A stretch of 64,000 bases of DNA. Source: Picocystis sp. L7. Its lineage: Eukaryota; Chlorophyta; Picocystophyceae; Picocystales; Picocystaceae. The position numbers were made by a program, and so were the translations under genes. Position 1 is the first letter of the stretch. Each line of letters begins with the position of its first letter. The notes under the pieces were generated by a model. It ran no database searches, had not been told where the DNA came from, and saw nothing but the letters and a program-made list of their open reading frames with translations. The stretch lies in assembly GCA_020975725.1 (NCBI GenBank), contig QXJR01000027.1, positions 1-64,000 of the forward strand. Reading direction: 5' to 3'. Shown one piece after another: positions 10,201 through 20,551 of the stretch.

Positions 10201-11400
10201 TTGGAAAGCAATGAGAAACACGTTAAAGTATCTGAACGGAACCAAGAACTTACAAGTAACGTATCAAGGCACCTCGTAGAACTTACCTGACTGCATTCAG
10301 ATAACCATATACAGTGATGCTGACTATGCAGGAGAGAGTGAAACACGCAGGTCCAGAACCGGATACGCCTTACTGATAATGGGAGGACTAGTGGCATGGC
10401 AAAGCAAACTCCAACTAACCATCTCCCTGTCAACAACTGAAGCCGAATATCAAGCTGCCACTAGTGCAGTCAAAGAAGCCCTATGGATGAAGAACTTCAT
10501 CGATCAACTACTCAACCCAGAGAAGGTTGAGATAATTGTCCAAGTGGACAACCAATCAGCCCTTCGCTTATCGAAGAATCCACAATCGGTCAGTCGTGCA
10601 AAACATATTGACGTGCAGCACCATTTTTTGCGTGAACGAGCGATACGTGAAGAAGTTGTTTTCAGGTATTGCCCTACGGAAAAAATGTGGGCAGACTACC
10701 ACACGAAAGGACTCCCAAAAGAAAAATTCAAGACCTGCATATCAAAGCTTGGCATGTACTCACCTGAAGTGGAGCTGAGTTGGAGTGTTGAAAGAACTAC
10801 CCTTTCAGAAGGGAACAGCCCCACACTCAGTGACCAAACCCAATCTTCGACCAAGTCCAAGACACGGGGTTCCCCCGACGAAGATGCCGAGGAATCCGAC
10901 ATTGGACTGGACGAACGCAAAGCTGCTCAACAGGTGCATTCGATTGCAAAACAAGCAAGTCTGTAGGCATCTTGAAACTACGAACAATACCTCGCTCGAA
11001 CAAACTCGGAGCGCTATAAATAGCGCACATGCATTACCCCTAAAGCAGATTTTTCCATTCTCCAGCTGAGTCTCCACAACGTCCTCCGACAGCAAGCCAC
11101 TCTCAGCTTCGTTCCTACGACGTGCCGCTGAAGGCACCACACCACCTGAATGAACGACGAAACGCTCAATTGGGGTTTTTCGCCTCATTGATACGGATGA
11201 GTTCACAACTGACTTCGCACCGACTGTGGAGAGAACCAGAACTAATTGAAGGGACTCACTAGTCCTTTGAACAATTAGTCCGGGGGCTCACTCGAGTGAC
11301 CGGCCGATTGTCGGGGTCCTGCCTCTCACTGCTCCTGGAACTCTAGGGGCATGGCTTCATAGGAGAGCCAGGCCTACCCGGCGTAACAAGGGGCATAGAC
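10201..11400 (+). mobile_element. Truncated Copia-type LTR retrotransposon (RNase H end)
   Basis: The readable part, about 10205-10965, encodes the end of reverse transcriptase and the RNase H domain typical of Ty1/Copia elements: YSDADYAGE, a SRTGY phrase, STTEAEYQAA and KHIDVQHHFLRE. A Ser/Asp/Glu-rich tail follows. The 5' part is missing because the composite repeat abuts it at 10200; integrase and gag are not present. Untranslated sequence and possibly part of a 3' LTR continue to about 11400. It is an incomplete fossil copy. Confidence 0.85.
11011..11026. promoter_or_regulatory. Perfect palindrome containing a TATA-like core
   Basis: GCGCTAT-AA-ATAGCGC is a perfect 7-bp inverted repeat with a 2-bp centre and contains TATAAATA. 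It lies just after the Copia coding part, where an LTR promoter would be expected. Function is an inference. Confidence 0.35.
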
Positions 11401-11401
11401 G

Positions 11402-11580
11402 TGTTCGAAAAGGGGGCAAGCATCCACTTCTAGCAACTCAATCAGCTTGAGCGAAATAGCAGCTACTTTGTGCAACTCAGCTTCTTTAGAAGTGTTTCGA
11501 AGAGGAAACCCTCACTACATAATAGCTATGGGTCCCCAATCGCAATCGCAAACAGCCTCTACCTCTTTATCGAACAAAGA
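11402..11580 (+). repeat. Dispersed repeat, copy B
   Basis: Diverged copy of 4627-4784 in the same orientation, with matching landmarks GGGGGCAAGCATC, CAGCTACTTTGTGCAACTCA, GAAGAGGAAACCC and CAATCGCAATCGCAAA. Its second half keeps the spacing of copy A. The stretch from here to 12031 holds nothing else I recognise. Confidence 0.65.
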
Positions 11581-12031
11581 GGATTCTCTTGACGTGAGGT
11601 AAGGTTTGGAGCTATTTTAGAGAGGAGGTAGCGTGGTGGTAACGACTTGACGAAGGCATCCCCACTTTTTCAGAGTCGGGGAGTGTCAGAAGTGTCCTTC
11701 TTCTTTGTAAGGTGGTGTTTGCAAAATTCAGCGTTGAAGCTCTTTTGTCCATGGAACCCTGTACCCGTCCCATCGATTTTGCCTCTACACGGCAAAATAC
11801 CTCTTGAAGAGGTCAATAAAGTAGGAACAAGACTTAGGCGTGGTAGAAACTCAAGGTACATTGATGAGGGTGTTGGGAGAGTCTCCCATAATGTCACAGA
11901 AGTCAATGCAGGTACACCGAGCCTGCTCCCAGAGTCCAAGCAGGAGCAGGTCTTGACAGGGGATCCACTGGGTTTGTAAGTGCCAAGGTACCAAGTTATG
12001 GAGATGCCTTCTCACTCTAATACTGGGGGCA

Positions 12032-13300
12032 TCAATCATCCTCGTGAGGATCAGAGCAACAGAATGTCTCATCGTCCTCGTTCCACTGACACTGCCCATA
12101 CCTCTGGTCCCCGCAAACATAGGAATCCCCTTCAGGATAGCAATTGTACTCCTTGACTTGGTCATGGGGACATTCAGCATGCTGGACAGGGTCCCAGCAA
12201 CAGAATGTCTCATCGTCCTCGTTCCACTGACACTGCCCGTACCTCTGGTCCCCGCAAACATAGGAATCCCCTTCAGGATAGCAATTGTACTCCTTGACTT
12301 GGTCATGGGGACATTCAGCATGCTGGACAGGGTCCCAGCAACAGAATGTCTCATCGTCCTCGTTCCACTGACACTGCCCATACCTCTGGTCCCCGCAAAC
12401 ATAGGAATCCCCTTCAGGATAGCAATTGTACTCCTTGACTTGGTCATGGGAACATTCAGCATGCTGGACAGGGTCCCAGCAACAGAATGTCTCATCGTCC
12501 TCGTTCCACTGACACTGCCCGTACCTCTGGTCCCCGCAAACATAGGAATCCCCTTCAGGATAGCAATTGTACTCCTTGACTTGGTCATGGGGACATTCAG
12601 CATGCTGGACAGGGTCCCAGCAACAGAATGTCTCATCGTCCTCGTTCCACTGACACTGCCCATACCTCTGGTCCCCGCAAACATAGGAATCCCCTTCAGG
12701 ATAGCAATTGTACTCCTTGACTTGGTCATGGGAACATTCAGCATGCTGGACAGGGTCCTGGCAACAGAACACTTTGTCGTCGTTGTTAAACTGGCACTGC
12801 CTATACCTCTGGTCCCCGCAAACATAGGAATCCCCTTCAAGATAGCAATTGTGCTCCCTGACCTGGTCATGGGTGCAACCAGCATGCTGGACAGGGTCCC
12901 AGCAACAGAATGTCTCATCGTCCTCGTTCCACTGACACTGCCCATACCTCTGGTCCCCGCAAACATAGGAATCCCCTTCAGGATAGCAATTGTACTCCTT
13001 GACTTGGTCATGGGAACAATCAGCGTAACGGTGGGGTTCACATGAGTCTTGTACACAACAGAACGAACCAGTAAATGGTTGATTGCAGTCACCGCACAAG
13101 AAGCTGGAACCCTCCCAGGAGCAAAGGTTCCTCGAAGAATCTTCCGTGTAGGATGTGCAAGAGTCGTACTGCCGCCTAAAACTGTTGCACACACCCTGAG
13201 GCTGTGCCTGCACGCTCCAATGCTGACAAATCAGCAAACCAAGCACGGTCAAGATGCTCTGACAGCTCGGTTGCGTCCACCTCTGAGGATGGTTCTGCAT
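12032..13300 (-). CDS. Secreted Cys-rich protein with seven 47-residue tandem repeats
   Basis: I start at the ATG at 13300, which gives 422 residues and a typical signal peptide (hydrophobic LTVLGLLICQ followed by VQA); the open frame continues upstream without another ATG. After one degenerate Cys-rich unit come seven repeats of 47 residues (141 bp) with the pattern C-x9-C-x8-C-x7-C-x9-C-C; key phrases are HDQVKEYNCYPEGDSYVCG and ETFCCWDPVQHAE. Repeats 3-7 are almost identical in DNA, while repeat 2 (TFCC replaced by VFCC, REHNC for KEYNC) is more diverged, so the array grew recently. Three disulfides per repeat are expected. The family is not recognised; an extracellular, wall or surface role is inferred. 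Confidence 0.75.
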   Translation of the reverse strand: MQNHPQRWTQPSCQSILTVLGLLICQHWSVQAQPQGVCNSFRRQYDSCTSYTEDSSRNLCSWEGSSFLCGDCNQPFTGSFCCVQDSCEPHRYADCSHDQVKEYNCYPEGDSYVCGDQRYGQCQWNEDDETFCCWDPVQHAGCTHDQVREHNCYLEGDSYVCGDQRYRQCQFNNDDKVFCCQDPVQHAECSHDQVKEYNCYPEGDSYVCGDQRYGQCQWNEDDETFCCWDPVQHAECPHDQVKEYNCYPEGDSYVCGDQRYGQCQWNEDDETFCCWDPVQHAECSHDQVKEYNCYPEGDSYVCGDQRYGQCQWNEDDETFCCWDPVQHAECPHDQVKEYNCYPEGDSYVCGDQRYGQCQWNEDDETFCCWDPVQHAECPHDQVKEYNCYPEGDSYVCGDQRYGQCQWNEDDETFCCSDPHEDD

Positions 13301-14262
13301 TTTGCCCAAACTTTTGCTCGGGTACTGAACTGTTGTTATAAGCACTTAAATCGCTAATGTGGCAGTATGAAGCTTCTGCGTGTGACACAGATTTTGGTCA
13401 GCCAAGAGTTCAGACCTGCAGCCGTGGTTGTCCACGGAAGAAGGGGTGTCGACACACGCAAGTAGGTTTGTCGAAGGCAGCTCCGTGTGCCAAACTTGTC
13501 TCTTCAAGTTGCTTTTGATCCGCTCAGGCAATGGACGAAGCGTTGCTCTTTGATCACAGTAGGGCCAAGGTTTCTTTTCTTTCGCGTGGAGGATACCACC
13601 TTCCTTTCTATGCACCCTTGTACACGTCTGCGATGTCTGTAAAGTGACAGGCCTTTCACCTTTCAAAGTCTCGGGGATGCTACCTAGTCCCTCTCTTGGA
13701 TACGGTACGTCGAAGCAGTCAACAGGCAACCGTTCGAGCCGTGGCCCCATCTTCCACGTGCCAACCGTACTAACACGGTCTGTTCTCTTCTATGTAATGA
13801 CCCAGTGCTGACGCTGCTGCCTCTTACCTTCTTCGAAACTCAGAAGAGGTGCCTGTGAAACGATGGTGGACGGTGTGGCTCGACACTCGCACGTGGATGC
13901 GAATCGTCGACGCGGACGTCAACGTTTGCTGATGTGTTGGGAACCGGCTGAATACTAATACGTAACGTGCTGGGAAACGCAATCTGCCTCTTCGGTCAAG
14001 GCAGCCAAAGCATCAAAGAGCCATCGAATGCAAACCGTGCGGCGGTCAGGGAGTTCCTCGGCCCGCGGAGGCTGTCCTCGACTGCACGAGCGGGGGAAAC
14101 GGCACAAGTAGATAAGGTGGTCAAGGGTCCTGGCCAATGGGAAGGTCGGAAAGCGTCGAAGGGCCAGATTCTGGAGGGATGGGAAGGCAATCCTCCGCTC
14201 ACGCCCCAACCGTATGTCTCCGCCGCCCCAATATTTTTCATGGGGAGAGGGCGCTGGTAGGT
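13301..14262. other. Region upstream of the Cys-rich gene
   Basis: No gene recognised. CACGTG occurs at 13755 and 13890. Open frames on both strands are short and unlike known families. Confidence 0.4.
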
Positions 14263-14569
14263 GCCCCTACAATATCAGTATTGTGGTTGATTTTCTATTT
14301 GCAGCCTGCATACAACGAATCTGGGTCCCTCCTCTTCGGGACAATTCACCCCACGATCGCTACGTTCGGACGTCTTCGGAAAGCGTGAACCTCGTTTCGG
14401 CTATCCGCGTGCAGGATCTCCCATGCCCTCCACGAGGGATGCTGGAAGGACGTCCATCGTATCTGATGACGCTCGTACGTAGCGATTGTGGGGTGAAATG
14501 ACCCGACGAGGAAGGACCCAGATGCGTTGCCGACAGGCTGGAAATGGACAAACCGTATCTTGCTGGGGC
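14263..14569. repeat. Long imperfect inverted repeat (arms ~105 bp, loop ~93 bp)
   Basis: The left arm (14263-14374) and the reverse complement of the right arm (14468-14569) share GCCCC, CAGCCTG, CAACG-ATCTGGGTCC, TCCTC-TCGGG, TTCACCCCAC and ATCGCTACGT in the same order, at roughly 80 percent identity by eye. Similarity fades but may continue a little beyond both arms. This could be a fold-back or MITE-like element, or a source of hairpin RNA. I see no coding potential across it. Confidence 0.7.
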
Positions 14570-15290
14570 GATTCGATGGATTCGCCCCAGTTTTTTCTCG
14601 AGGAGGACAGACACGAAGTACGTTTTGTTCCTATCCTTCGTAGGGAATCCACGCCCCGGGACAGCGATCTTTCATCCCAACTTTCCAGTTCCACAACACA
14701 AGGGAAACGGTGTTGGGAGACGCTTGGAGACAGCGCAGTTGGGAGGAAAAGGTGTTCCCCCTTCGGCATCACCATCTCATTCCGGAACAAAGTGGTGGGA
14801 TCCCCTGGGTAAAACGGAGAGAAATGGTAGTTAGGTAATGCCAGGAGAATGATCATGGGGTACGTGGTCCACATTCTCGTCACTTCTTTCGGAGCAGAGC
14901 CCGAGGGACGCCCCCTGCCCTTCGAGTGAGACTCATGCGGCAACTGGTGAGTGAAACAGCATCGGGCAAGCATGTAGCATGTTGAATCTGCACGCCAGAT
15001 GCACCTCCAGAACATGCCGGCGCGGCAGGTCCTGCGTGGCGTTCGCCGATGGTGGTCACTGAGCTCCACCTGTCTCGTTGCAAGACGAGTGATTTATCTC
15101 GGGAAGCCGTCGCAAAGCAGTACACAGGAGAGCATCGGAACTGCAAAAGGAAGGGACGCCCGTCATACGCTTGTTTGAGGTGGAATCGATGCCCCCAATT
15201 CAGGAACTGAGTGCTGAATTGACCGTTCATGTGTTGCCGCAGCCCACGTAGACAGTCCACAGTAAACTTGATCTCTCGTTCCTGAACTCA
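14570..15290. other. No gene recognised
   Basis: About 720 bp between the inverted repeat and the DUF285-like gene. Open frames on both strands are short and match nothing I know. Confidence 0.35.
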
Positions 15291-16184
15291 ATGCCTGTCC
15301 CTCTGAATGGAACCACTTGGCTGGCTGTCCTGTTGTTCTTGAGCCACTACGCCTCCGTTTTGTGCATGGCAAAGGAACCCATGCTGCTGGATACCATGAA
15401 GTTCTGAGGAGTACCTAAAGGAGCCCATGCCCTTGCTTGCCGTTGGGCCGTCAAACACCTGGAGCATCAGAATCCATCCTTGGTGTACGCTTTCTTTTGT
15501 TCCAAAGAGGAGGACTGCAAAGGCCAATTTGTGGAAGGAGAGGTGGTGGGTTGGTTCCCCAGGGGATGCAATGGGCTCAAAACCATCGACAAGCTCTGTG
15601 GATGTTGCGTCTTCAATGCGATGCCTGCCCCTCCCTTGTTCTTTCTTGCCGAGAATGGGGTGACTGTCCTTTGCCCAGATGCTGTTGTTTGCGATACTGA
15701 GGAGGTGCAGGGCATCATGTATTCCAAGCGATCGAGAGACCAGATTACCGAAGCCAATGCTCCCACCACCTGCACCAGTGGGACCACGGACATGAGTCAG
15801 TTATTTGCTGACACTTTGGACAACCCAAGCCCCTTCAATGAATACATCGCAACATGGGATAGGAGCCAAGTCGTTGACATGGGGGATATGTTCTCTTTTG
15901 CGAACAGCTTCAAGCAAGGCATCTCCGGCTGGGACAGCGGTTGGGTGAGAAATATGGGTTTCATGTTAAATGGAGCTACCAAGTTTGACGGGGAAATTGA
16001 AGACTTAGACACCGGCAGCGTGACTAACATGGAGTACATGTTCTGGAATGCCCGTGCCGTTGACCGAAATATTTCTTCATGGTGTGTGGAACCGATTGAT
16101 ACTGGACCCCTTTATTTCAAAATGGGTGCAGGGTTCAAAAATGATGACGCCAAGCAATTTGTTTGGGGAACAGCATATCTCTAA
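15291..16184 (+). pseudogene. Secreted DUF285/BspA-like repeat protein interrupted by an in-frame TGA
   Basis: An ATG at 15291 starts a clear signal peptide (hydrophobic WLAVLLFLSHYASVL). The same frame meets TGA at 15405-15407 and then stays open to 16184. The downstream part has a Cys-rich segment and then about three DUF285 repeats, recognisable by W(D)xSxVxxMxxMF: DRSQVVDMGDMFSFANSF, GWVRNMGFMLNGATKF and TGSVTNMEYMFWNA. Proteins of this repeat type are surface-exposed in bacteria and protists. The TGA could be a recent nonsense change, sit in an intron I cannot define, or be recoded. Without the leader, the first internal ATG in frame is 15621, which would give a protein with no signal peptide. 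The DUF285 call is firm; the gene's state is open. Confidence 0.6.
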
Positions 16185-17334
16185 TCTCATGTATTCGTCT
16201 GTGATACGGATGTAACGATACAAGCCCATCAATCTTCGCCTACTTGCTAGGAATCCAACTTCTTCAGCCCTTCATTGTATTATCAAGGATTTGATTGGTA
16301 TTGCAATGAAAGTGCAAAGGCTTGGTCGGAATGTTGCTGTTTCTTTTCCTTGGGATAGTTCGGTTCGCAGAAGACAATTGAAACACAACAAACGATCGTG
16401 AAGGGTTGCTCTTTCCAGATGAGCATACGTGCCGCCCAATTTCTTGAGTAACTCCTTGGGTATCGAAAATAATTGCGATAGAAGGGACGACACCTCTCAA
16501 AGACCCTGTCGGACACGGCAAGAGAGGTGCGTGTCGCTGCGCTACTTTGGTTTCCCTTGCAAAAGCTTGTGACTTTTTTCGATCAAGATCCAGGATTTCC
16601 CAAGAGGACGGGCTCAACCTCTTTCCCTACATCCGTTGGGATGAAGATTGGTTGTCAGGCATCCCTTAAGTAAGGTTGGAATCAAGGGCACTCCCTGGCA
16701 AATCCACTTGATTTGCGACACACGTAATATAGGTTTGCTCACAAGAGTGTTGGCCACCCAACCTATATTCGCCATCACAGAGATTTGGTTTCCAACTACA
16801 CTTCTACCGCCGGCTTTGCTTTGTATGTTCCTATTGGTTTTCTCAGTTACCTTTCAAGAGCTAAATATTTGTCCGTCCGTGCCAACATGTGGGCAAGATT
16901 TCGAGCCTTTTTGAAAACGAGGAAAGCGTGACCACTCGTTGACCTTCACAAATGTCAATGATGCCACAACGACACGCTCTTTGTGTGCATGCATGCAAGA
17001 GGCTTAGGATGTTGCTTTTAGTTTCTTTTGACGTTCTGATAAGAAGGTTTCTCTACTCTATATAATATTCAAAGAGCTTGATTTGTATGTATGGTTTGTT
17101 CTTCAAGGTTCCATCAAATGATTGAGTAGAAGTAGGGATAGCACGGCGAGCCTACTTGATCTAGCACAAGAAGTGTCTCCAAGCTCTTTCTCGAGTAGTA
17201 AGGATTTTTACTAACACTTACACAGGTTACGGGCGTGTTGATCGTTTTTACTTATGTGCACGCCTAGGTTGTCGCTTCTCATTGTATTTCGAAGGATTGT
17301 GATGGCTAGGGTAGGATGGCACGCATTGTATGGA
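16185..17334. other. No gene recognised
   Basis: About 1150 bp of mixed composition. All open frames are short. I see no repeat or RNA gene. Confidence 0.35.
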
Positions 17335-17525
17335 GCGAATCTCCTTGCTCTTGAACTCCGCCGGTGCGGAGGAAATTGCCTCGGAGGTCGAGGAGGCGCT
17401 TGGGAGATGGCTCCACCTTCGAGGACAAAATCAACTTGGTTACAAGGTGTGTGGGGGAGGAGTTAAGTAATCCTCCCCATCGAGGGTTATCCATCCATTG
17501 AAGGGGTTCAATGGGTGAGGAATCA
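17335..17525 (+). repeat. Dispersed repeat, second family, copy 1
   Basis: It matches 24785-24985 through GGAGGAAATTGCCTCGGAGG, AGGAGGCGCTT, a shared GTGTG-GGGGGAG-AGTAA stretch, CCTCCCCATCGAGGG and GGGTGAGGAA, in the same order and orientation. The length of about 190 bp and the lack of coding sequence would suit a fragment of an LTR or a short non-autonomous element. Confidence 0.65.
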
Positions 17526-19483
17526 AGGGGGGGGCATGGTTCCTACAGCCTGATGGTCACGTGGCCCTGTCGCCCTTATCGGACGGTTGTACAGCAGGCA
17601 AGCACGTGACCCAGATCCCCAGGGTGCTTCCTGACCCTTCGATCGACCTCGGGAGATTCGGTGGTATACGGTCCCCCCTTCTGCCCGAGTCTCGTAGGGT
17701 TGCCCCGAACCGAGCCTGGGCTTCATCGGGTTCGCCCTGGGTCTATCTGGACGGCTGGTATTGGGGAGATCCCTGGTACCCTCGGACCAAGGTACCAAGG
17801 GCTTCCCATCACCCGCCTTCCCAGGTCCCGAGTCGCACTCGTCCAGTTGGGGAGGGGTTAACCGTCCTATACCTGACTTAATAACCAATAATTCACAGCA
17901 AGCTCCAAGCTCGCTTATCTAAGCTACCGTTTGACAACGATCGTTGTCAAGCACCGGGTCCCACCGTAGGGAGGGATCCTGCCCTATGCAACACCTTGCC
18001 GTGACATAGAGAGAACTTGCTTGAACTTCACAAGGACACGTCGCCTCTCCTACGATCTTGGCGCGCCATCTCCACACGCCAACTGCTTTTGATGACCACC
18101 GGAAGCTTTCTCGCAGTGTCCTTCGTGCTAGGGAGCCGAAGAACCCCCCTCTTGAGGCCACGCAAAACACCCAAGAACGGACTAGAAGAGGATCTCCTTG
18201 CGGCCCAACCGGCCTCTCCCGCCTTCTCCCGTGGAAGATCGAAGTACATCAGAGCAAACCGTGTGTAATAGTATTCCTCACGGACGCGTTGTAACACATG
18301 CTGGTGAAATTTGTCAGAGGAGGTAAGGATCACCTCCGCATCATCTACTCGTAAAGATGGTATATCGTCGTGCGCACCCACTTTGGGAAATCTCTAATGC
18401 ATCTCTATGCATAGTTTCGTCATGAGACAAGCGTAGAATGCAAAAGATAGACACTGTCAACATACAATGCAAAACAGATTTGGGTCGAAGCACCAAGCCA
18501 GCAGTAAAGAGTACTTAGTGAAGATACAGTGTTTCTTCTCTTGCTGTTCGCCCGTGTTTGCGACGCGGCATGTCTTGGATGCACAGTAACATGCATTGCC
18601 GGAGGATTCGAATGAAGTTTAGACTACGCAGGGGTAGTAGACAATATCATCCTTGCGTGTCCCAAAGCCTACATGCCGCTCAAGGGGCTGATATTGGAAT
18701 TGTGTAATTGGTTCCATTTGTGGAGAGCATCACAGAATTTGGATGGGAATATGTTCATGATTATTGTGTGCTACATGTGGCTATCATTGCAACTCATATT
18801 GCTTGCAAGAAACTCTTCATTGACCACTCACCGGCATTGTTAAGGCACACTAGATGCGAGCCATTTTTATGTGTTCTCCCATCATGTCTGGTTACTTTGC
18901 AATTTCGTTGCCTATTGGTTGGCCTCGACTTTAGATCAGTAGTGGAATAGTTCGTGACGTTCAACTGATCTCTATCAATGAGTTCGGTAGGGTCAAGCAA
19001 ACAATAGAGGGACGAATGCTCGTAGTGCAGCTACGCATGAGACGCTTGCCTTCGTGCCTGCTGCATCAGTGAAAGGAAAGTTACGTCATAGAGTCCGAAG
19101 CAATAATGAGCACCTAACGATTGTTTGGGGTGGAGTGGGCACGCGATGCGGCTGACTCTACCGAGGCGCTTGCTATTGCAAGCAAGGAGAAAGAATGTGT
19201 GACAGAACCGCATGCGACAAGCCATAGAGCATCGTTTGCCTACGATGACGAGGTCCCCGCGAAGAGATAGGGCAAGAATCCCGCGACAGCATAAAGTTGC
19301 ATGCCTCATTCCAAGACAGGATGGAAGGGTAGGGATACTAGGAGTACCACTTAAGCTCTGGATGGACGGCATTACTTGAGTAACATGCAAATTCATATAA
19401 CTACAACTAGGGAACAACAAGAGGATTCGCTACCTTACGCTTCTGGTTCCTTCACGATGGCACCAGATTCATGTTGCCAGCAC
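17526..19483. other. GC-rich island then gene-poor sequence
   Basis: 17530-17860 is GC-rich compared with its surroundings, includes a small hairpin (CCCTGGTACC at 17771 and GGTACCAAGG at 17791) and no recognisable gene. The remainder to 19483 has only short open frames that match nothing I know. Confidence 0.35.
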
Positions 19484-20551
19484 TTAGTACTCCTTGAAGA
19501 TTTGCTGCACTTCTTCTCTATCGCTTGTGATGGTCAGAGCCAGCTTCAAGAGCGTATTGGCTTTTTGTGGGGTTAGGTTATCTGGAGAAATGAAGGGCTC
19601 ACCGCGGTCCCGAACGCGGCCAGAGCTACCACGGTTACCCATGACAACCAGTGTACCATTTCCAGCCACTTCTTGCAAAGGAGCAACCTGTGACAAGCTT
19701 GGGGATGCTGTCGAATATGCTGCGATCACAAGTCCTTTCGCGTTAGCATTGTTCACTGCATCATAGACCATAGTGGGACTAGCTTCTGTGTAGGAATATA
19801 TGATTTCTGTCCCAGGGAGACTCTCTGCAGTGATGTTTGCAATATCGAAGATGCTGTCCATCGTATGGCGACGCAGAGGGGATCGATAAAAGTATGCTTC
19901 TCCCCCACTGACGATTCCCAATGCTCCTGTATCCAGTGACTCCCATGTGTCAACTCTCCCGAAGACATTTTTCGTAACCTCGCGTGCCGGGTGAATGAGC
20001 TCGTTCGCAACAAGCAATGCACCCTTTCCGCCCGCCTCTGGAGTCGCCGCGGTGATCAATGCATCGATGAAGTTTCGACTGGCATCCTCACTGAGGGTGT
20101 TGCGTGCACGTTGTGCAGCAGTCACGACGATTGGCTTGCTTGTTTTCACAACGAGGTTCAGAAAGTACGCGATGTCTTCCGCTGCGTTGGATCCAATGGT
20201 CACCATGTAGCCATCGACATCTGGTTCCTCATCGTTTGTTTGTTGAATGGCCTCCGCTGTATCGATGAAATCTTGCCATGACAGTTCTTGACTTGCAATT
20301 CGACGAATGTCCTGGATTTCAAGATTGGCAATGTCCAGCACTTCGGGCAGGGCTTCGATGATGGCGTCCACGGAGACACGACCATCGGGAGTATTCGCGA
20401 TAGTTCCACCCGTGGCAAAGACTTTGACCGTGGGCAACTCTTGGCACCATGCTGGAACTGAACCACTCAAGGCCAGGAAGACCAATGCGGCCAGCGCAAA
20501 CCAGCTCCACATGCGCGAGCATGCTCTTTGGACATGTGTCACACCTTCCAT
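19484..20551 (-). CDS. Secreted L-asparaginase-like protein with an altered second active-site motif
   Basis: 355 residues from an ATG at 20551. A signal peptide (residues ~1-36, core FALAALVFLALSG) is followed by a type II bacterial-style asparaginase/glutaminase domain. Motif 1 is intact (ATGGTIA, catalytic Thr 47), and VTK with Lys 194 matches the conserved catalytic Lys. The second signature, normally THGTDTMEETA, reads TIGSNAAEDIA: the Thr-Asp pair of the catalytic triad is replaced by Ser 121-Asn 122. Typical family members hydrolyse L-asparagine to aspartate and ammonia outside the cytoplasm. Here activity or specificity may be changed or lost. The gene is divergent from the amidase at 21699, with the CACGTG cluster between them. 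Confidence 0.85.
   Translation of the reverse strand: MEGVTHVQRACSRMWSWFALAALVFLALSGSVPAWCQELPTVKVFATGGTIANTPDGRVSVDAIIEALPEVLDIANLEIQDIRRIASQELSWQDFIDTAEAIQQTNDEEPDVDGYMVTIGSNAAEDIAYFLNLVVKTSKPIVVTAAQRARNTLSEDASRNFIDALITAATPEAGGKGALLVANELIHPAREVTKNVFGRVDTWESLDTGALGIVSGGEAYFYRSPLRRHTMDSIFDIANITAESLPGTEIIYSYTEASPTMVYDAVNNANAKGLVIAAYSTASPSLSQVAPLQEVAGNGTLVVMGNRGSSGRVRDRGEPFISPDNLTPQKANTLLKLALTITSDREEVQQIFKEY

Noticed and set aside
11851-13194. Second minus-frame (447 codons) and plus-strand (333 codons) open frames over the Cys-rich repeats
   Set aside because: With a 141-bp unit divisible by three, any frame open in one repeat is open in all. Only the frame with a signal peptide and ordered Cys pattern is credible.
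17771-17801. Small hairpin CCCTGGTACC/GGTACCAAGG
   Set aside because: Ten base pairs at most, in a GC-rich island without other context; kept only as a note.
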